NCBI GenBank assembly: GCA_023715865.1
Contig: JAMBOW010000001.1
Coordinates: 1,054,001-1,118,000 of the forward strand
Origin: Neobacillus mesonae
GTDB lineage: Bacteria; Bacillota; Bacilli; Paenibacillales; Paenibacillaceae
Direction of reading: 5' to 3'
Length of the DNA stretch: 64,000 nucleotides
Program-made: the position numbers and the translations under genes
Notes under the pieces: model-generated
Seen by the model: the letters and a program-made list of their open reading frames with translations, nothing else
The model's database searches: none
What the model was told of the DNA's origin: nothing
Part shown: positions 8,661 through 19,319 of the stretch, in pieces
How positions within the stretch are numbered: the first letter of the stretch is position 1
Layout: each line of letters opens with the position of its first letter

Positions 8661-10589
8661 TTATGAGTTCATCTCGACAACCATAATGTCTTCTTTATTT
8701 GCAGTCGTTTGAATATTTGTATTTACATTTATAGCTGTAACCTGCTCTGACCCCGAAGGAATGATCACTGGAGTAATGGTGGACAGACCTGCTTTTGTGA
8801 TGTATTCCATATCGAACTCAAGGAGTAACTGTCCAGCTTTGATCGCATACCCTTTAAGTGAAACCGTATCGATACCTACATGAATCAGGAGTTGGACACC
8901 ACTTCCATGCTCCAGTATCACTGCATGTTTACTTTTGTCCATCACATGTGCGACAACACCGTCAAAGGGAGCATATACTTTACCTTCTGAGGGTTCAACA
9001 GCATATCCTTCTCCCATGTGTTTTTGAGAAAAAGCGGGATCCAGGACGGATTCAAGTGCTAGCGTCTTCCCCGTAATAGGCGATGGAAATGCCAGAGTGT
9101 ATCCACCCTCTTTCTTTGGGGCCGCTTCAGATGTAATAACACTTTCTGTTCTTGAAGTGTCCTGAACATTTTCCTTACTTTGTACGCCCTCCGAGATTGC
9201 CTCGATCTTGTCATCTTTATAACCGAACATCCAGGTTAACATGAAAGCGATCGCTATCGAAACAACGTTGCATAAAATGTACAGAAACAGTTGATTGTTT
9301 AAATATAACAGCGTTCCGGGAATTACGGTTATGGCCATTCCTGTTCCTGCTAAACCGAATATGGATGCCATGAAACCGCCTACTGCTCCACCGATGAGTC
9401 CCATAACAAAAGGTTTCATATATCTTAAATTCACACCAAAGATTGCGGGTTCCGATATTCCGAGAAAAGATGAGAACGATGAAGGCAATGCCAGTGCTTT
9501 CAGCTTCGCATTCTTCGTTTTTAATCCAACTGCCAAACAAGCGGCCCCTTGAGCAGCCATAGAACAGGTAACAATGGCATTGAACGGATTCGAACCGGTA
9601 TTCTCTAGCAGCTGGATTTCTAAAAAGTTAAAGATATGATGTACACCAGTTACTACAACGATTTGATTGAAGAATCCAATAACCAGACCTGAGATACCAA
9701 AAGGAAGATCTATTAAAAACATCGTTCCGTGAAGCACCCAATCTTCGATCGAATGAAACACAGGTCCGATTGCAAACAAACCAAGCGTGATGATTACAAG
9801 CAGTGTAATAAATGGAGTTACAATGAGATCAAGGGATTCGGGTACCCGTTTTCTAAGAAATTTCTCAAATTTGGCTCCAAGTAAACCTACAAAGAATGCA
9901 GGGAGAACAGATCCCTGATATCCCACAATAGGAATTAGTCCGAACATTAAGAGCGCTTCTTCGGATCCGTTAGCAACATTGTAGGCATTGGGGAGAGCCG
10001 GATTGACCAACATGAGACCAAGTACGATCCCCAGTACCGGACTTCCACCGAATACGCGAAATGCAGACCATGCTACAAGAGCCGGTAAAAAGGCGAATGC
10101 TGTATCCGTCAATACCTCTGTATAAAGCAAGAAATTTGGGGGAATGTCAGCAGCAGTTATTCCAAACAACGCCAGAACCTGCTCTTGAGTAAGAAGTCCA
10201 CGCAATCCCATAAATAAACCTGTTGCAACAAGTACCGGAATAATCGGGACGAAAACATCTCCAAATGTTCTTATGGCTCTTTGAAAAGCATTTCCTTCTT
10301 TCTTCCCCTGATTTTTCACTTCTTCTTTCGAAGTACCTTTAATTCCAAGCTTCTCAACCTCATCGAATATCCGATTAACGGTACCGGTTCCAAAAATGAT
10401 TTGAAATTGTCCTGAGTTAAAAAATGCACCTTTTACCTTATCGATGTTTTCCACGCGGGATTGATCGATAAGCTCCTTATCGTGGACCATAATACGTAGA
10501 CGGGTAGCGCAATGGGCGAATGAGGCGATATTCTCCTTGCCGCCAATGGCCTCAATAACCTGTTTAGCTATTTCATGATTCTCAGACAT
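8661..10589 (-). CDS. scrA: Sucrose-specific PTS transporter EIIBCA
   Basis: A 642-residue phosphotransferase-system permease in domain order B-C-A. EIIB occupies about 1-85 with phospho-cysteine Cys27 in HCATRLR; EIIC spans about 110-450 with some ten membrane helices; a glucose-type EIIA occupies about 490-642 with phospho-histidine His570 in IHVGIDTVSLKG. It imports a sugar while phosphorylating it. Sucrose is inferred from the adjacent sucrose-6-phosphate hydrolase and fructokinase; the protein alone would also fit the beta-glucoside or trehalose branch. Many ScrA proteins lack an EIIA domain, so this version is self-contained. AAGGAG lies 9 nt before the ATG, which follows the fructokinase stop immediately. 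Confidence 0.9.
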   Translation of the reverse strand: MSENHEIAKQVIEAIGGKENIASFAHCATRLRIMVHDKELIDQSRVENIDKVKGAFFNSGQFQIIFGTGTVNRIFDEVEKLGIKGTSKEEVKNQGKKEGNAFQRAIRTFGDVFVPIIPVLVATGLFMGLRGLLTQEQVLALFGITAADIPPNFLLYTEVLTDTAFAFLPALVAWSAFRVFGGSPVLGIVLGLMLVNPALPNAYNVANGSEEALLMFGLIPIVGYQGSVLPAFFVGLLGAKFEKFLRKRVPESLDLIVTPFITLLVIITLGLFAIGPVFHSIEDWVLHGTMFLIDLPFGISGLVIGFFNQIVVVTGVHHIFNFLEIQLLENTGSNPFNAIVTCSMAAQGAACLAVGLKTKNAKLKALALPSSFSSFLGISEPAIFGVNLRYMKPFVMGLIGGAVGGFMASIFGLAGTGMAITVIPGTLLYLNNQLFLYILCNVVSIAIAFMLTWMFGYKDDKIEAISEGVQSKENVQDTSRTESVITSEAAPKKEGGYTLAFPSPITGKTLALESVLDPAFSQKHMGEGYAVEPSEGKVYAPFDGVVAHVMDKSKHAVILEHGSGVQLLIHVGIDTVSLKGYAIKAGQLLLEFDMEYITKAGLSTITPVIIPSGSEQVTAINVNTNIQTTANKEDIMVVEMNS

Positions 10590-11582
10590 CTAGCACTGCT
10601 CCTTTACTAGTTGGTTTACTATAAACCTTTGCACTTCCTCTGCATGAGGTAATGCAGGAATGGCACCCTTCCCGGTGGTTGTTAATGCACCGCTTCCATT
10701 GGCAAACTGCAGAATCTCCTGATTTGACTCATTCATAATATCCAGCAGATTTGCTTGTACTGCCCCCATTGTCAAAAGCTGAAACAGAAATCCGCCAATA
10801 AACGCATCCCCGGCCCCGGTGGTATCCTGGACAGTCACTTTAAAACCCTTGCCTTCATATCTCTTTTGTGGAGAAACATATATTTCTGCTCCATCTTTTC
10901 CTTTGGTATAGACTACAACTTTAACATCTCCATGAAATAGTGAGGTAATGGCTTCTTCCGTATCTTTAATTCCTGAGATGAATTCCAGTTCCTCATCCGA
11001 AATCTTTAAAATGTGTGCATACGGAATAAACGATTGTATCGTTCTGCGACAATTCTCCGGGCTTTCCCATAAAGGCAGCCGGACGTTGGGATCAAAGCTG
11101 ATCAGCCCCCCTTTGCTTTTAACTGATTTAATCGCTTTCAAATGAGCATGTTTCATAGGGCTTTCCACCAAATCTACGGAGCCAAAATGTAAAATATCGT
11201 CTGCTTGAAAGATATCAGGATCAATTTCATCTTCTGACAAAAGCAGATCAGATGATGGATTTCGGTAAAATGAAAAGTCTCTCTCCCCGTCTTCCTTCAG
11301 AGACACAAATGCCAATCCTGTATTGGCTTCTTCTGTCCGCTTGATTTGCTCTGTATTTACCCCGACCCGCTCTAGCTGCTCCATTAAGTAATCTCCGAAG
11401 GCATCGCTCCCCAGCTTTGTAATGATGGAAGCCTTACCACCGAATTTTGAGACGGATGCTGCTACGTTTGCGGGAGCTCCTCCGGCAGCCCGCTCAAAAG
11501 CAAGTACGTCCTTTAGAGAACATCCTTTCTGTATAGGGATAAAATCAATCAGCACCTCACCAATGGCATATAATCGCCCCAC
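10590..11582 (-). CDS. scrK: Fructokinase (PfkB family)
   Basis: A 330-residue ribokinase/PfkB-type sugar kinase. It shows the first PfkB signature (RAAGGAPANVA), the second signature with the catalytic Asp in DTTGAGDAFIGGF, and a substrate-binding N terminus (YAIGEVLIDFIP). It would phosphorylate the fructose released by sucrose-6-phosphate hydrolase. The start is GTG at 11582: TTGGAGG lies 8 nt upstream of it, whereas the longer ATG frame has no ribosome site. Its stop codon abuts the ATG of the EIIBCA gene. It is the second gene of the scrBKA transcript. Confidence 0.9.
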   Translation of the reverse strand: MGRLYAIGEVLIDFIPIQKGCSLKDVLAFERAAGGAPANVAASVSKFGGKASIITKLGSDAFGDYLMEQLERVGVNTEQIKRTEEANTGLAFVSLKEDGERDFSFYRNPSSDLLLSEDEIDPDIFQADDILHFGSVDLVESPMKHAHLKAIKSVKSKGGLISFDPNVRLPLWESPENCRRTIQSFIPYAHILKISDEELEFISGIKDTEEAITSLFHGDVKVVVYTKGKDGAEIYVSPQKRYEGKGFKVTVQDTTGAGDAFIGGFLFQLLTMGAVQANLLDIMNESNQEILQFANGSGALTTTGKGAIPALPHAEEVQRFIVNQLVKEQC

Positions 11583-11627
11583 AGTTGTCACCCTCCAATG
11601 CATTGTTGTCTACTAAAGTGCTTAACG

Positions 11628-13097
11628 TTAAATCCTCCAAAGCGATGCTTCCATAGAAACGGCTCCTCCGCTTGAGAAAAAGCGAATTTCCGTACTGTCT
11701 ACACTAGGAAAAATTCGACTCGTGAATACTTCCTCTCCATCGTTAACAAAGACTTCTACAGAGGAGGTATCTACAAACAGTTGGAATTTAACTTTGTCAG
11801 CATCTAATGGGCAGCGCCGTACACTTCCGTGGGCTGATTCGATGAGTTGACCGGACGTAGAGCGATCTAATATCACCTTCTTGTTGAGTTGATCATACCA
11901 CAATACCGTTTTTTCATTTTTTCCCGCTCGGAACTCAACACCAAACCGTTCGGCATTAACATCAGAAAATTCACAAATCAACTCATATGTTGTGCCCGTG
12001 AAATCTGAGAACATTTTTGTTTCATCTCTCAATAGGTCTTGAACATCTGACTTTTCCTTGCGTAACAGTTCTAGTTCACGAACCGGACGCTGAATAAGTC
12101 TGCCTTGATCCAGTGTTAATTCTCTTGGCAGAGTCAAGCAATTCGCCCAGCCTTGATTGTCTGTCGGGTATTTTGTATCCGGGAGTCCCATCCATCCAAC
12201 TAAAATTCGGCGGCCATCCGGCGTTTCGGTTGTCTGCTGTGCGTAAAAGTCAAACCCTCGGTCCAGCTCTTGAAATGGGCCATGGTCGAATATTGTTGTT
12301 GACACATCAAGCGGCTCTCCGATGATGTAACCCGATTGATAGATATTATTGAATGTATCTGCTTGAGGACTAAGACCTTGAGGAGAAATTAACAATACTC
12401 CCTGGTTGTCCAGTTCAAAATAATCTGGACACTCCCACATATACCCGAAATGATCTAATTTTGTAGATATTTCTCCTTCAAATGTCCACTTTATTAAATC
12501 AGCAGAGCTATACACAACCGCACATCCGGTCATGTTTGTTCGTTGTGCACCGATTACACAATAATATGAACCGTCGCTTCCCCACACCTTGGGATCTCTG
12601 AAATGCTCGGTGTATCCATCGGGTACCGAATCAATAACAGGGCTGTTCCTTTTGATAATGCTGCCCTCTTTATCCATTACAGCTATATTTTGATATGGAT
12701 GTCTAATCCACTCCTCATCACGAGAGTTCCCTGTATACATGAGGTAGAGCTTGTCATCTTTAACAATACCGCTCCCGGAATAAGCACCATGTGAATCATA
12801 GGGGCCTCCAGGCTCTATTCCAATCCCGACATTCTCCCAATGTACCAAATCTTTGGATTTAGTATGATACCAATACTTCATCCCATGATCGGTTCCAAGA
12901 GGAAACCACTGATAGAATAAGTGATATTCTCCCTGATAGAAGGCAAATCCATTGGGATCATTAAGAAGACCGGTAAGCGGCTGAATATGAAACAACTGCC
13001 TCCATGGTGACTTCTCAACAAGAGCAATAAGGTTGTCCAATTCTCCGGGAGAAGCTTGTTCAAGCTTCCTGTACTTTTCTTCCCTTGTCATTTTCAT
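11628..13097 (-). CDS. scrB: Sucrose-6-phosphate hydrolase (GH32)
   Basis: A 489-residue glycoside hydrolase of family 32: a five-bladed propeller (about 1-330) followed by a beta-sandwich. The nucleophile Asp47 lies in LLNDPNG, the transition-state stabiliser is in FRDP (166-169), and the acid/base Glu222 is in MWECPD. No signal peptide is present, so it acts in the cytoplasm on sucrose 6-phosphate delivered by the PTS, giving glucose 6-phosphate and fructose. The start at 13097 was preferred because a TGGAG ribosome site lies 9 nt upstream; an in-frame ATG at 13112 exists without one. It is the first gene after the double-operator promoter. Confidence 0.92.
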   Translation of the reverse strand: MKMTREEKYRKLEQASPGELDNLIALVEKSPWRQLFHIQPLTGLLNDPNGFAFYQGEYHLFYQWFPLGTDHGMKYWYHTKSKDLVHWENVGIGIEPGGPYDSHGAYSGSGIVKDDKLYLMYTGNSRDEEWIRHPYQNIAVMDKEGSIIKRNSPVIDSVPDGYTEHFRDPKVWGSDGSYYCVIGAQRTNMTGCAVVYSSADLIKWTFEGEISTKLDHFGYMWECPDYFELDNQGVLLISPQGLSPQADTFNNIYQSGYIIGEPLDVSTTIFDHGPFQELDRGFDFYAQQTTETPDGRRILVGWMGLPDTKYPTDNQGWANCLTLPRELTLDQGRLIQRPVRELELLRKEKSDVQDLLRDETKMFSDFTGTTYELICEFSDVNAERFGVEFRAGKNEKTVLWYDQLNKKVILDRSTSGQLIESAHGSVRRCPLDADKVKFQLFVDTSSVEVFVNDGEEVFTSRIFPSVDSTEIRFFSSGGAVSMEASLWRI

Positions 13098-13136
13098 CTT
13101 ATAGATCTCCATCTAATTAATAAGTTCAGCTGTTTA

Positions 13137-13146
13137 GAACCGGTTC
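13137..13146 (-). promoter_or_regulatory. Downstream ScrR operator
   Basis: Palindrome GAACCGGTTC, the same core as the second copy 29 bp away (centre to centre). It lies at about the transcription start of the scrB promoter. A central CG palindrome is typical of LacI-family operators. Confidence 0.7.
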
Positions 13147-13154
13147 CAAAACAG

Positions 13155-13182
13155 ATTAAAAAAAGGAACCGGTTCCAATCAA
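13155..13182 (-). promoter_or_regulatory. Promoter of the scrBKA operon
   Basis: On the minus strand -35 TTGATT (13177-13182) and -10 TTTAAT (13155-13160) are separated by 16 bp. The spacer contains a full operator palindrome, so repressor binding would exclude RNA polymerase. Confidence 0.65.
13165..13176 (-). promoter_or_regulatory. Upstream ScrR operator inside the promoter spacer
   Basis: Perfect 12-bp palindrome GGAACCGGTTCC located between the -35 and -10 hexamers of the scrB promoter. The adjacent LacI-type regulator is the obvious ligand. Confidence 0.75.
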
Positions 13183-13261
13183 CTCGAAAAATAAGTTCCA
13201 TAATTCATTCTTGAGTAAGAAAAATTATGAAACTGATTTTTTAGAATTATAAAGCAGGAAA

Positions 13262-14242
13262 TTAGCGTTTGTCAACGCTCTCTCGATCAAGCAGCTTGAA
13301 GTCCATCATCGTAACGTCTTCAATCTTTTCCTCTCGCACCAGCCTTACAATATTCTGAGCAGCGAGCTTTCCTGCCTCTTTATAGTGAAATTGTACCGTT
13401 GTTAAGGTCGGATGAATAATTTCAGTGACATCATAGCCGCCAAAACCTGTGATGGATAGATCCCCAGGAATATCAATTTGCTTTAAATAAGCTGCCTTCA
13501 TGACGCCAAGGGCAATGTTATCCGTAGCACAAACAATAATTGAAGGATTATATTCTTCTAAAATATGAGCAGCGGTCACCATGGCTTCGGTCATTTTAAA
13601 TCCTGTTTCATAATACTGTACGTAACAAGAACTGCCTTCCAAGCTTTTTTTAAATCCTTCTTTTCTCCGTACACCAACGGAGATATCTTTTTCGGTCACA
13701 CCCAAATATGCGATTTGACGGTGCCCTTTTTCTAGAATATGACGTCCGATCATATAGCCAGCCTTATAGTCATCATGTATCAAGCTGTGAAGATCAGGAT
13801 GCTGCTGGCCAACTAGAAGTACTGGAACCCCACTATCTTTGACCGCTTTCAGATGTTCATCCATAACCTGTGCTGCAAGCAAAATGATCCCGGATACCTT
13901 TTGCCTTGCAAAATTGTAGATTGCCTCGATTTCTCTCTCAAAATCCTGGCTCGTATTGGAGATTAACATATGATAGTTAACGTTTCGCAACTCTTCATCG
14001 ATGCCGATTAACGTTTGTGAGGATGCAAAGGAGTCCAATCGTGGCACTACAGTCCCTATAATATTTGTTTTTCTGGCCTTTAAGCTTTGTGCAAAGGTAT
14101 TGGGGACATAATGATGCTCCTTAATGACGTGTTCAATTTTTCTGCGAGTGTTTTCGCTTACTGAACCTCCGTTCAAATAACGGGATACTGTACTCTTCGC
14201 TACACCAGCAATCGAGGCTATATCTGATATGGTTTTGATCAT
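13262..14242 (-). CDS. scrR: LacI family repressor of the sucrose operon
   Basis: A 326-residue LacI/GalR regulator: helix-turn-helix at about residues 4-25 (ISDIASIAGVAKSTVSRYLN), hinge helix near residue 50, then a periplasmic-binding-protein-like sugar domain. It is expected to hold the scrBKA promoter shut through the two GAACCGGTTC operators just downstream of its own gene and to release when the sugar (probably fructose or a sugar phosphate) binds. AGAAGGGA lies before the ATG. It is transcribed in the same direction as scrB with a 165-bp gap and no visible terminator, so read-through is possible. Confidence 0.9.
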   Translation of the reverse strand: MIKTISDIASIAGVAKSTVSRYLNGGSVSENTRRKIEHVIKEHHYVPNTFAQSLKARKTNIIGTVVPRLDSFASSQTLIGIDEELRNVNYHMLISNTSQDFEREIEAIYNFARQKVSGIILLAAQVMDEHLKAVKDSGVPVLLVGQQHPDLHSLIHDDYKAGYMIGRHILEKGHRQIAYLGVTEKDISVGVRRKEGFKKSLEGSSCYVQYYETGFKMTEAMVTAAHILEEYNPSIIVCATDNIALGVMKAAYLKQIDIPGDLSITGFGGYDVTEIIHPTLTTVQFHYKEAGKLAAQNIVRLVREEKIEDVTMMDFKLLDRESVDKR

Positions 14243-14350
14243 TAATTATCCCTTCTTTTAACCTATAAATCGCGACGAATATTTATAAACGATGATAACA
14301 GTATACTTGCTTTTTCTCCTCTATGCGATCTTTTGAGTTCTTTGCAGTGG

Positions 14351-14390
14351 AAAAAAGCAACCGACTCGTTATACGGCTGCTTACTTTTTT
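14351..14390. terminator. Bidirectional terminator downstream of rph
   Basis: Stem AAGCAACCG/CGGCTGCTT (14355-14363 with 14374-14382, one mismatch) is flanked by runs of six A and six T, so it can work on both strands. It is about 120 nt past the rph stop on the minus strand. Confidence 0.65.
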
Positions 14391-14503
14391 ATCGTTTGTT
14401 ATTTGTTAAGGATAGATCCACCTGCTGTTTTGTGTGAATCTTGCCCATCCTTTTATGCTGCTGTATTTTATTAACTATCATATTTCATTTGGCGCAATCC
14501 ACC

Positions 14504-17134
<2,631 letters not shown>

Positions 17135-17224
17135 TTAAAATTGAGAAAAAACATTTGACAAGAAGTTAACCAGCATGATAAGATTAAATTGTAAGATAAG
17201 ATTATTGCGTCTATTTTTACAAGA

Positions 17225-17266
17225 CAGTCTTAGACTGATTATATCATCGTGCCTATATCTGTGCAA
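17225..17266 (-). promoter_or_regulatory. rph promoter with palindrome at the start site
   Basis: On the minus strand TTGCAC (17261-17266), 17 bp, TATAAT (17238-17243). The -10 is followed at once by the 13-bp palindrome CAGTCT-A-AGACTG (17225-17237), which would cover the transcription start. Promoter strength is moderate because the -35 is poor. A repressor site is inferred; it does not resemble the rifamycin-associated element known from actinomycetes. Confidence 0.5.
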
Positions 17267-17402
17267 TATCTAAGAATCTGGTGAAACTTTCCAGGTTCTT
17301 TTTTGATTTTCCGCTCCTTTTAAGTTACTTCAACAACCTTTATTCTAACCGACTCCGTCACCTATCCTCGATAATTTAAATTACTAAATCCAGCTAACCA
17401 TA

Positions 17403-17436
17403 GATAAAACAAAAAGGCTGCCAATGCGGCAGCCTT
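17403..17436 (-). terminator. Terminator of the ABC sugar transporter operon
   Basis: A perfect 9-bp stem AAGGCTGCC/GGCAGCCTT (17414-17422 with 17428-17436) with a 5-nt loop is followed on the minus strand by TTTTTGTTTTATC. It lies 24 nt past the stop of the second permease gene. Confidence 0.9.
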
Positions 17437-17460
17437 ACATCGTATATGATCCAGAAAGCA

Positions 17461-18342
17461 TCATTCTTTTACTGACCCAAGTGTTATTCCAGTAATAAAG
17501 AAGCGCTGCAGAAATGGATACACTACAAGCACTGGAAGCATAGCAATAAATATTTTAGCAGCATTTAGGGTTTGGTTGGAGAGCTCATTGAGTCGTTTAT
17601 ACTGGTCCTCTGTCATGTTGGATGAATCAATGACAACAACAAACTGCTGAATAAGTGTCTGCAGCGGATAATGATCCTGCCCCGAAGTCAAGACAAGCCC
17701 GTGAAAAAATTCATTCCAATGATACACGATCGTAAACAAGGTAACGGTGGCTAGTACGGGTACAGCTAAAGGAACATAAATGGTAAGCAAAGCTCTCCAG
17801 GGTCCCGCTCCGTCTACCACCGCTGCTTCATCCAATTCCTTCGGCAAATTCCTAAAATAGTTTACGATCAGAATAACGTTAAATACGGGAACACTGCCGC
17901 CGAGCACCAGCGCCCAGATGGTATCATATAAACCGAGTGCTTTTACCGTCATATACCATGGGATTAACCCCCCATTAAACAGCAAAGTGAAAACGAGAAT
18001 CCACATAAATACATTTCGCAAGCGAAATTCTTTCGTGTTTTTGGAAAGCGGATATGCCATTAAAGTAATAACAACAATCGTTATTATACCGCCTAACACT
18101 ACACGCTGAATGGATATCCAAAAGGAGTTAAAGAAAGATCCGTCACCAATAATCTGCTTGTAAGAATTAAAATTAAATCCGACCGGCCATAACCATACCT
18201 GCCCTGCTGCAGCTGCGGATTTCTCACTGAGAGAGACTGCCAATGTATACCATAGCGGCAGAATACACACGAAAGAAATCAGAAGCAATACGACCAGGAG
18301 GGAGATATCGAACAGTTTAGATCGCAGTGTCTTTTCAATCAT
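17461..18342 (-). CDS. Carbohydrate ABC transporter permease (LplC type)
   Basis: A 293-residue inner-membrane permease with six predicted helices and the EAA loop (EAAVVDGAGPWRALL) that docks the ATPase. It is the LplC/YtcP-like partner of the permease encoded 13 nt upstream. Together with the lipoprotein they form an importer of an oligosaccharide or glycoside; no ATPase gene is present, which is usual for this family because a shared MsmX-type ATPase serves several importers. The start at 18342 has AAGGAG at 6-nt spacing; the longer frame would overlap the previous gene without a ribosome site. Confidence 0.9.
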   Translation of the reverse strand: MIEKTLRSKLFDISLLVVLLLISFVCILPLWYTLAVSLSEKSAAAAGQVWLWPVGFNFNSYKQIIGDGSFFNSFWISIQRVVLGGIITIVVITLMAYPLSKNTKEFRLRNVFMWILVFTLLFNGGLIPWYMTVKALGLYDTIWALVLGGSVPVFNVILIVNYFRNLPKELDEAAVVDGAGPWRALLTIYVPLAVPVLATVTLFTIVYHWNEFFHGLVLTSGQDHYPLQTLIQQFVVVIDSSNMTEDQYKRLNELSNQTLNAAKIFIAMLPVLVVYPFLQRFFITGITLGSVKE

Positions 18343-18355
18343 GGAATACTCCTTT

Positions 18356-19246
18356 TCAGAAAATACGATAATTGGCAAACTTCGAAGCAAGAACGTAAGA
18401 TACAATAATAAGGATAAAGCTAACAATTGATTTTAGTAGACCAACCGCTGTTGCCAAACCGTACTGCATGTTTAATAATCCTTCTCGATAGACCCAAGTA
18501 TCTATAATATCCCCTGTCGAATATAGGAGCGGGTTGTATAGGTTAAATATCTGATCAAAGCCTGCATTCAACACATTTCCAAGACTTAATACGGCTAGAA
18601 GAATGACCGTTGTTCTTAGACCTGGGAGTGTGACATGCCAGATTCGGCGCATCCGTGACGCCCCATCTATGGAAGCTGCCTCGTAGAGAGATGGGTTGAT
18701 CGCTGTTAATGCTGCCAGATAAATGATGGTATTAAAACCAAATTCCTTCCACACATCACTGCCGACCACAATATAGGGAAACAGGTCTGCACGGGCAAAG
18801 AACAGGATCGGATCAAGTCCAATCCACTGAAGGAGAATATTCACCGGACCTTTGTATGAGAATACATCCAGCAGAATGCCGGAAAGAATAACCCAGGACA
18901 AAAAATGTGGAAGATAAACAATGGTTTGAATCCAGCGTTTGACTACCATAAATCGAAGCTCGTTTAACATAATTGCAAATACAAGCGGTACGATGAGGTT
19001 GCCTGCCATCTTCATAACAGCAATAAAAATAGTGTTAAAAAATATGGCTTTTGTATCGTTTAGACTAAACATGTATTCAAAGTTTTCGAGTCCAATCCAT
19101 TCTGATTTGAAAACGCCTGTTCCAGGATTAAAATCCTGAAAAGCGATAACAATTCCAAACATAGGAATGATACTGATCAGAAACAGCCAGACAAAGCCAG
19201 GCAGAAGCATGATGTAATAATGTTTGGTGAAAGATTTATTCCTCAA
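18356..19246 (-). CDS. Carbohydrate ABC transporter permease (LplB type)
   Basis: A 296-residue permease with six predicted helices and the EAA motif (YEAASIDGASRMRRIWH). It belongs to the LplB/YteP-like group, whose first helix is preceded by a short cytoplasmic segment (TKHYYIMLLPGFVWL). The start is TTG at 19246, placed by a very strong GAGGAGGAGG site 6 nt upstream; the track-length frame beginning at 19273 has none. It lies between the binding protein and the second permease in one transcript, probably induced by the YesMN pair upstream. Confidence 0.9.
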   Translation of the reverse strand: MRNKSFTKHYYIMLLPGFVWLFLISIIPMFGIVIAFQDFNPGTGVFKSEWIGLENFEYMFSLNDTKAIFFNTIFIAVMKMAGNLIVPLVFAIMLNELRFMVVKRWIQTIVYLPHFLSWVILSGILLDVFSYKGPVNILLQWIGLDPILFFARADLFPYIVVGSDVWKEFGFNTIIYLAALTAINPSLYEAASIDGASRMRRIWHVTLPGLRTTVILLAVLSLGNVLNAGFDQIFNLYNPLLYSTGDIIDTWVYREGLLNMQYGLATAVGLLKSIVSFILIIVSYVLASKFANYRIF

Positions 19247-19319
19247 GATTTGCCTCCTCCTCAAAGCCTGCAAGAACGCGTCAGCTTGGTACTGGCGCGC
19301 CCCTGCTCACCAAATTTCT

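Noticed and set aside
13155..13182. Separate catabolite (cre) site at the sucrose promoter
   Set aside because: The only strong palindromes are the two GAACCGGTTC operators, which do not fit the cre consensus.
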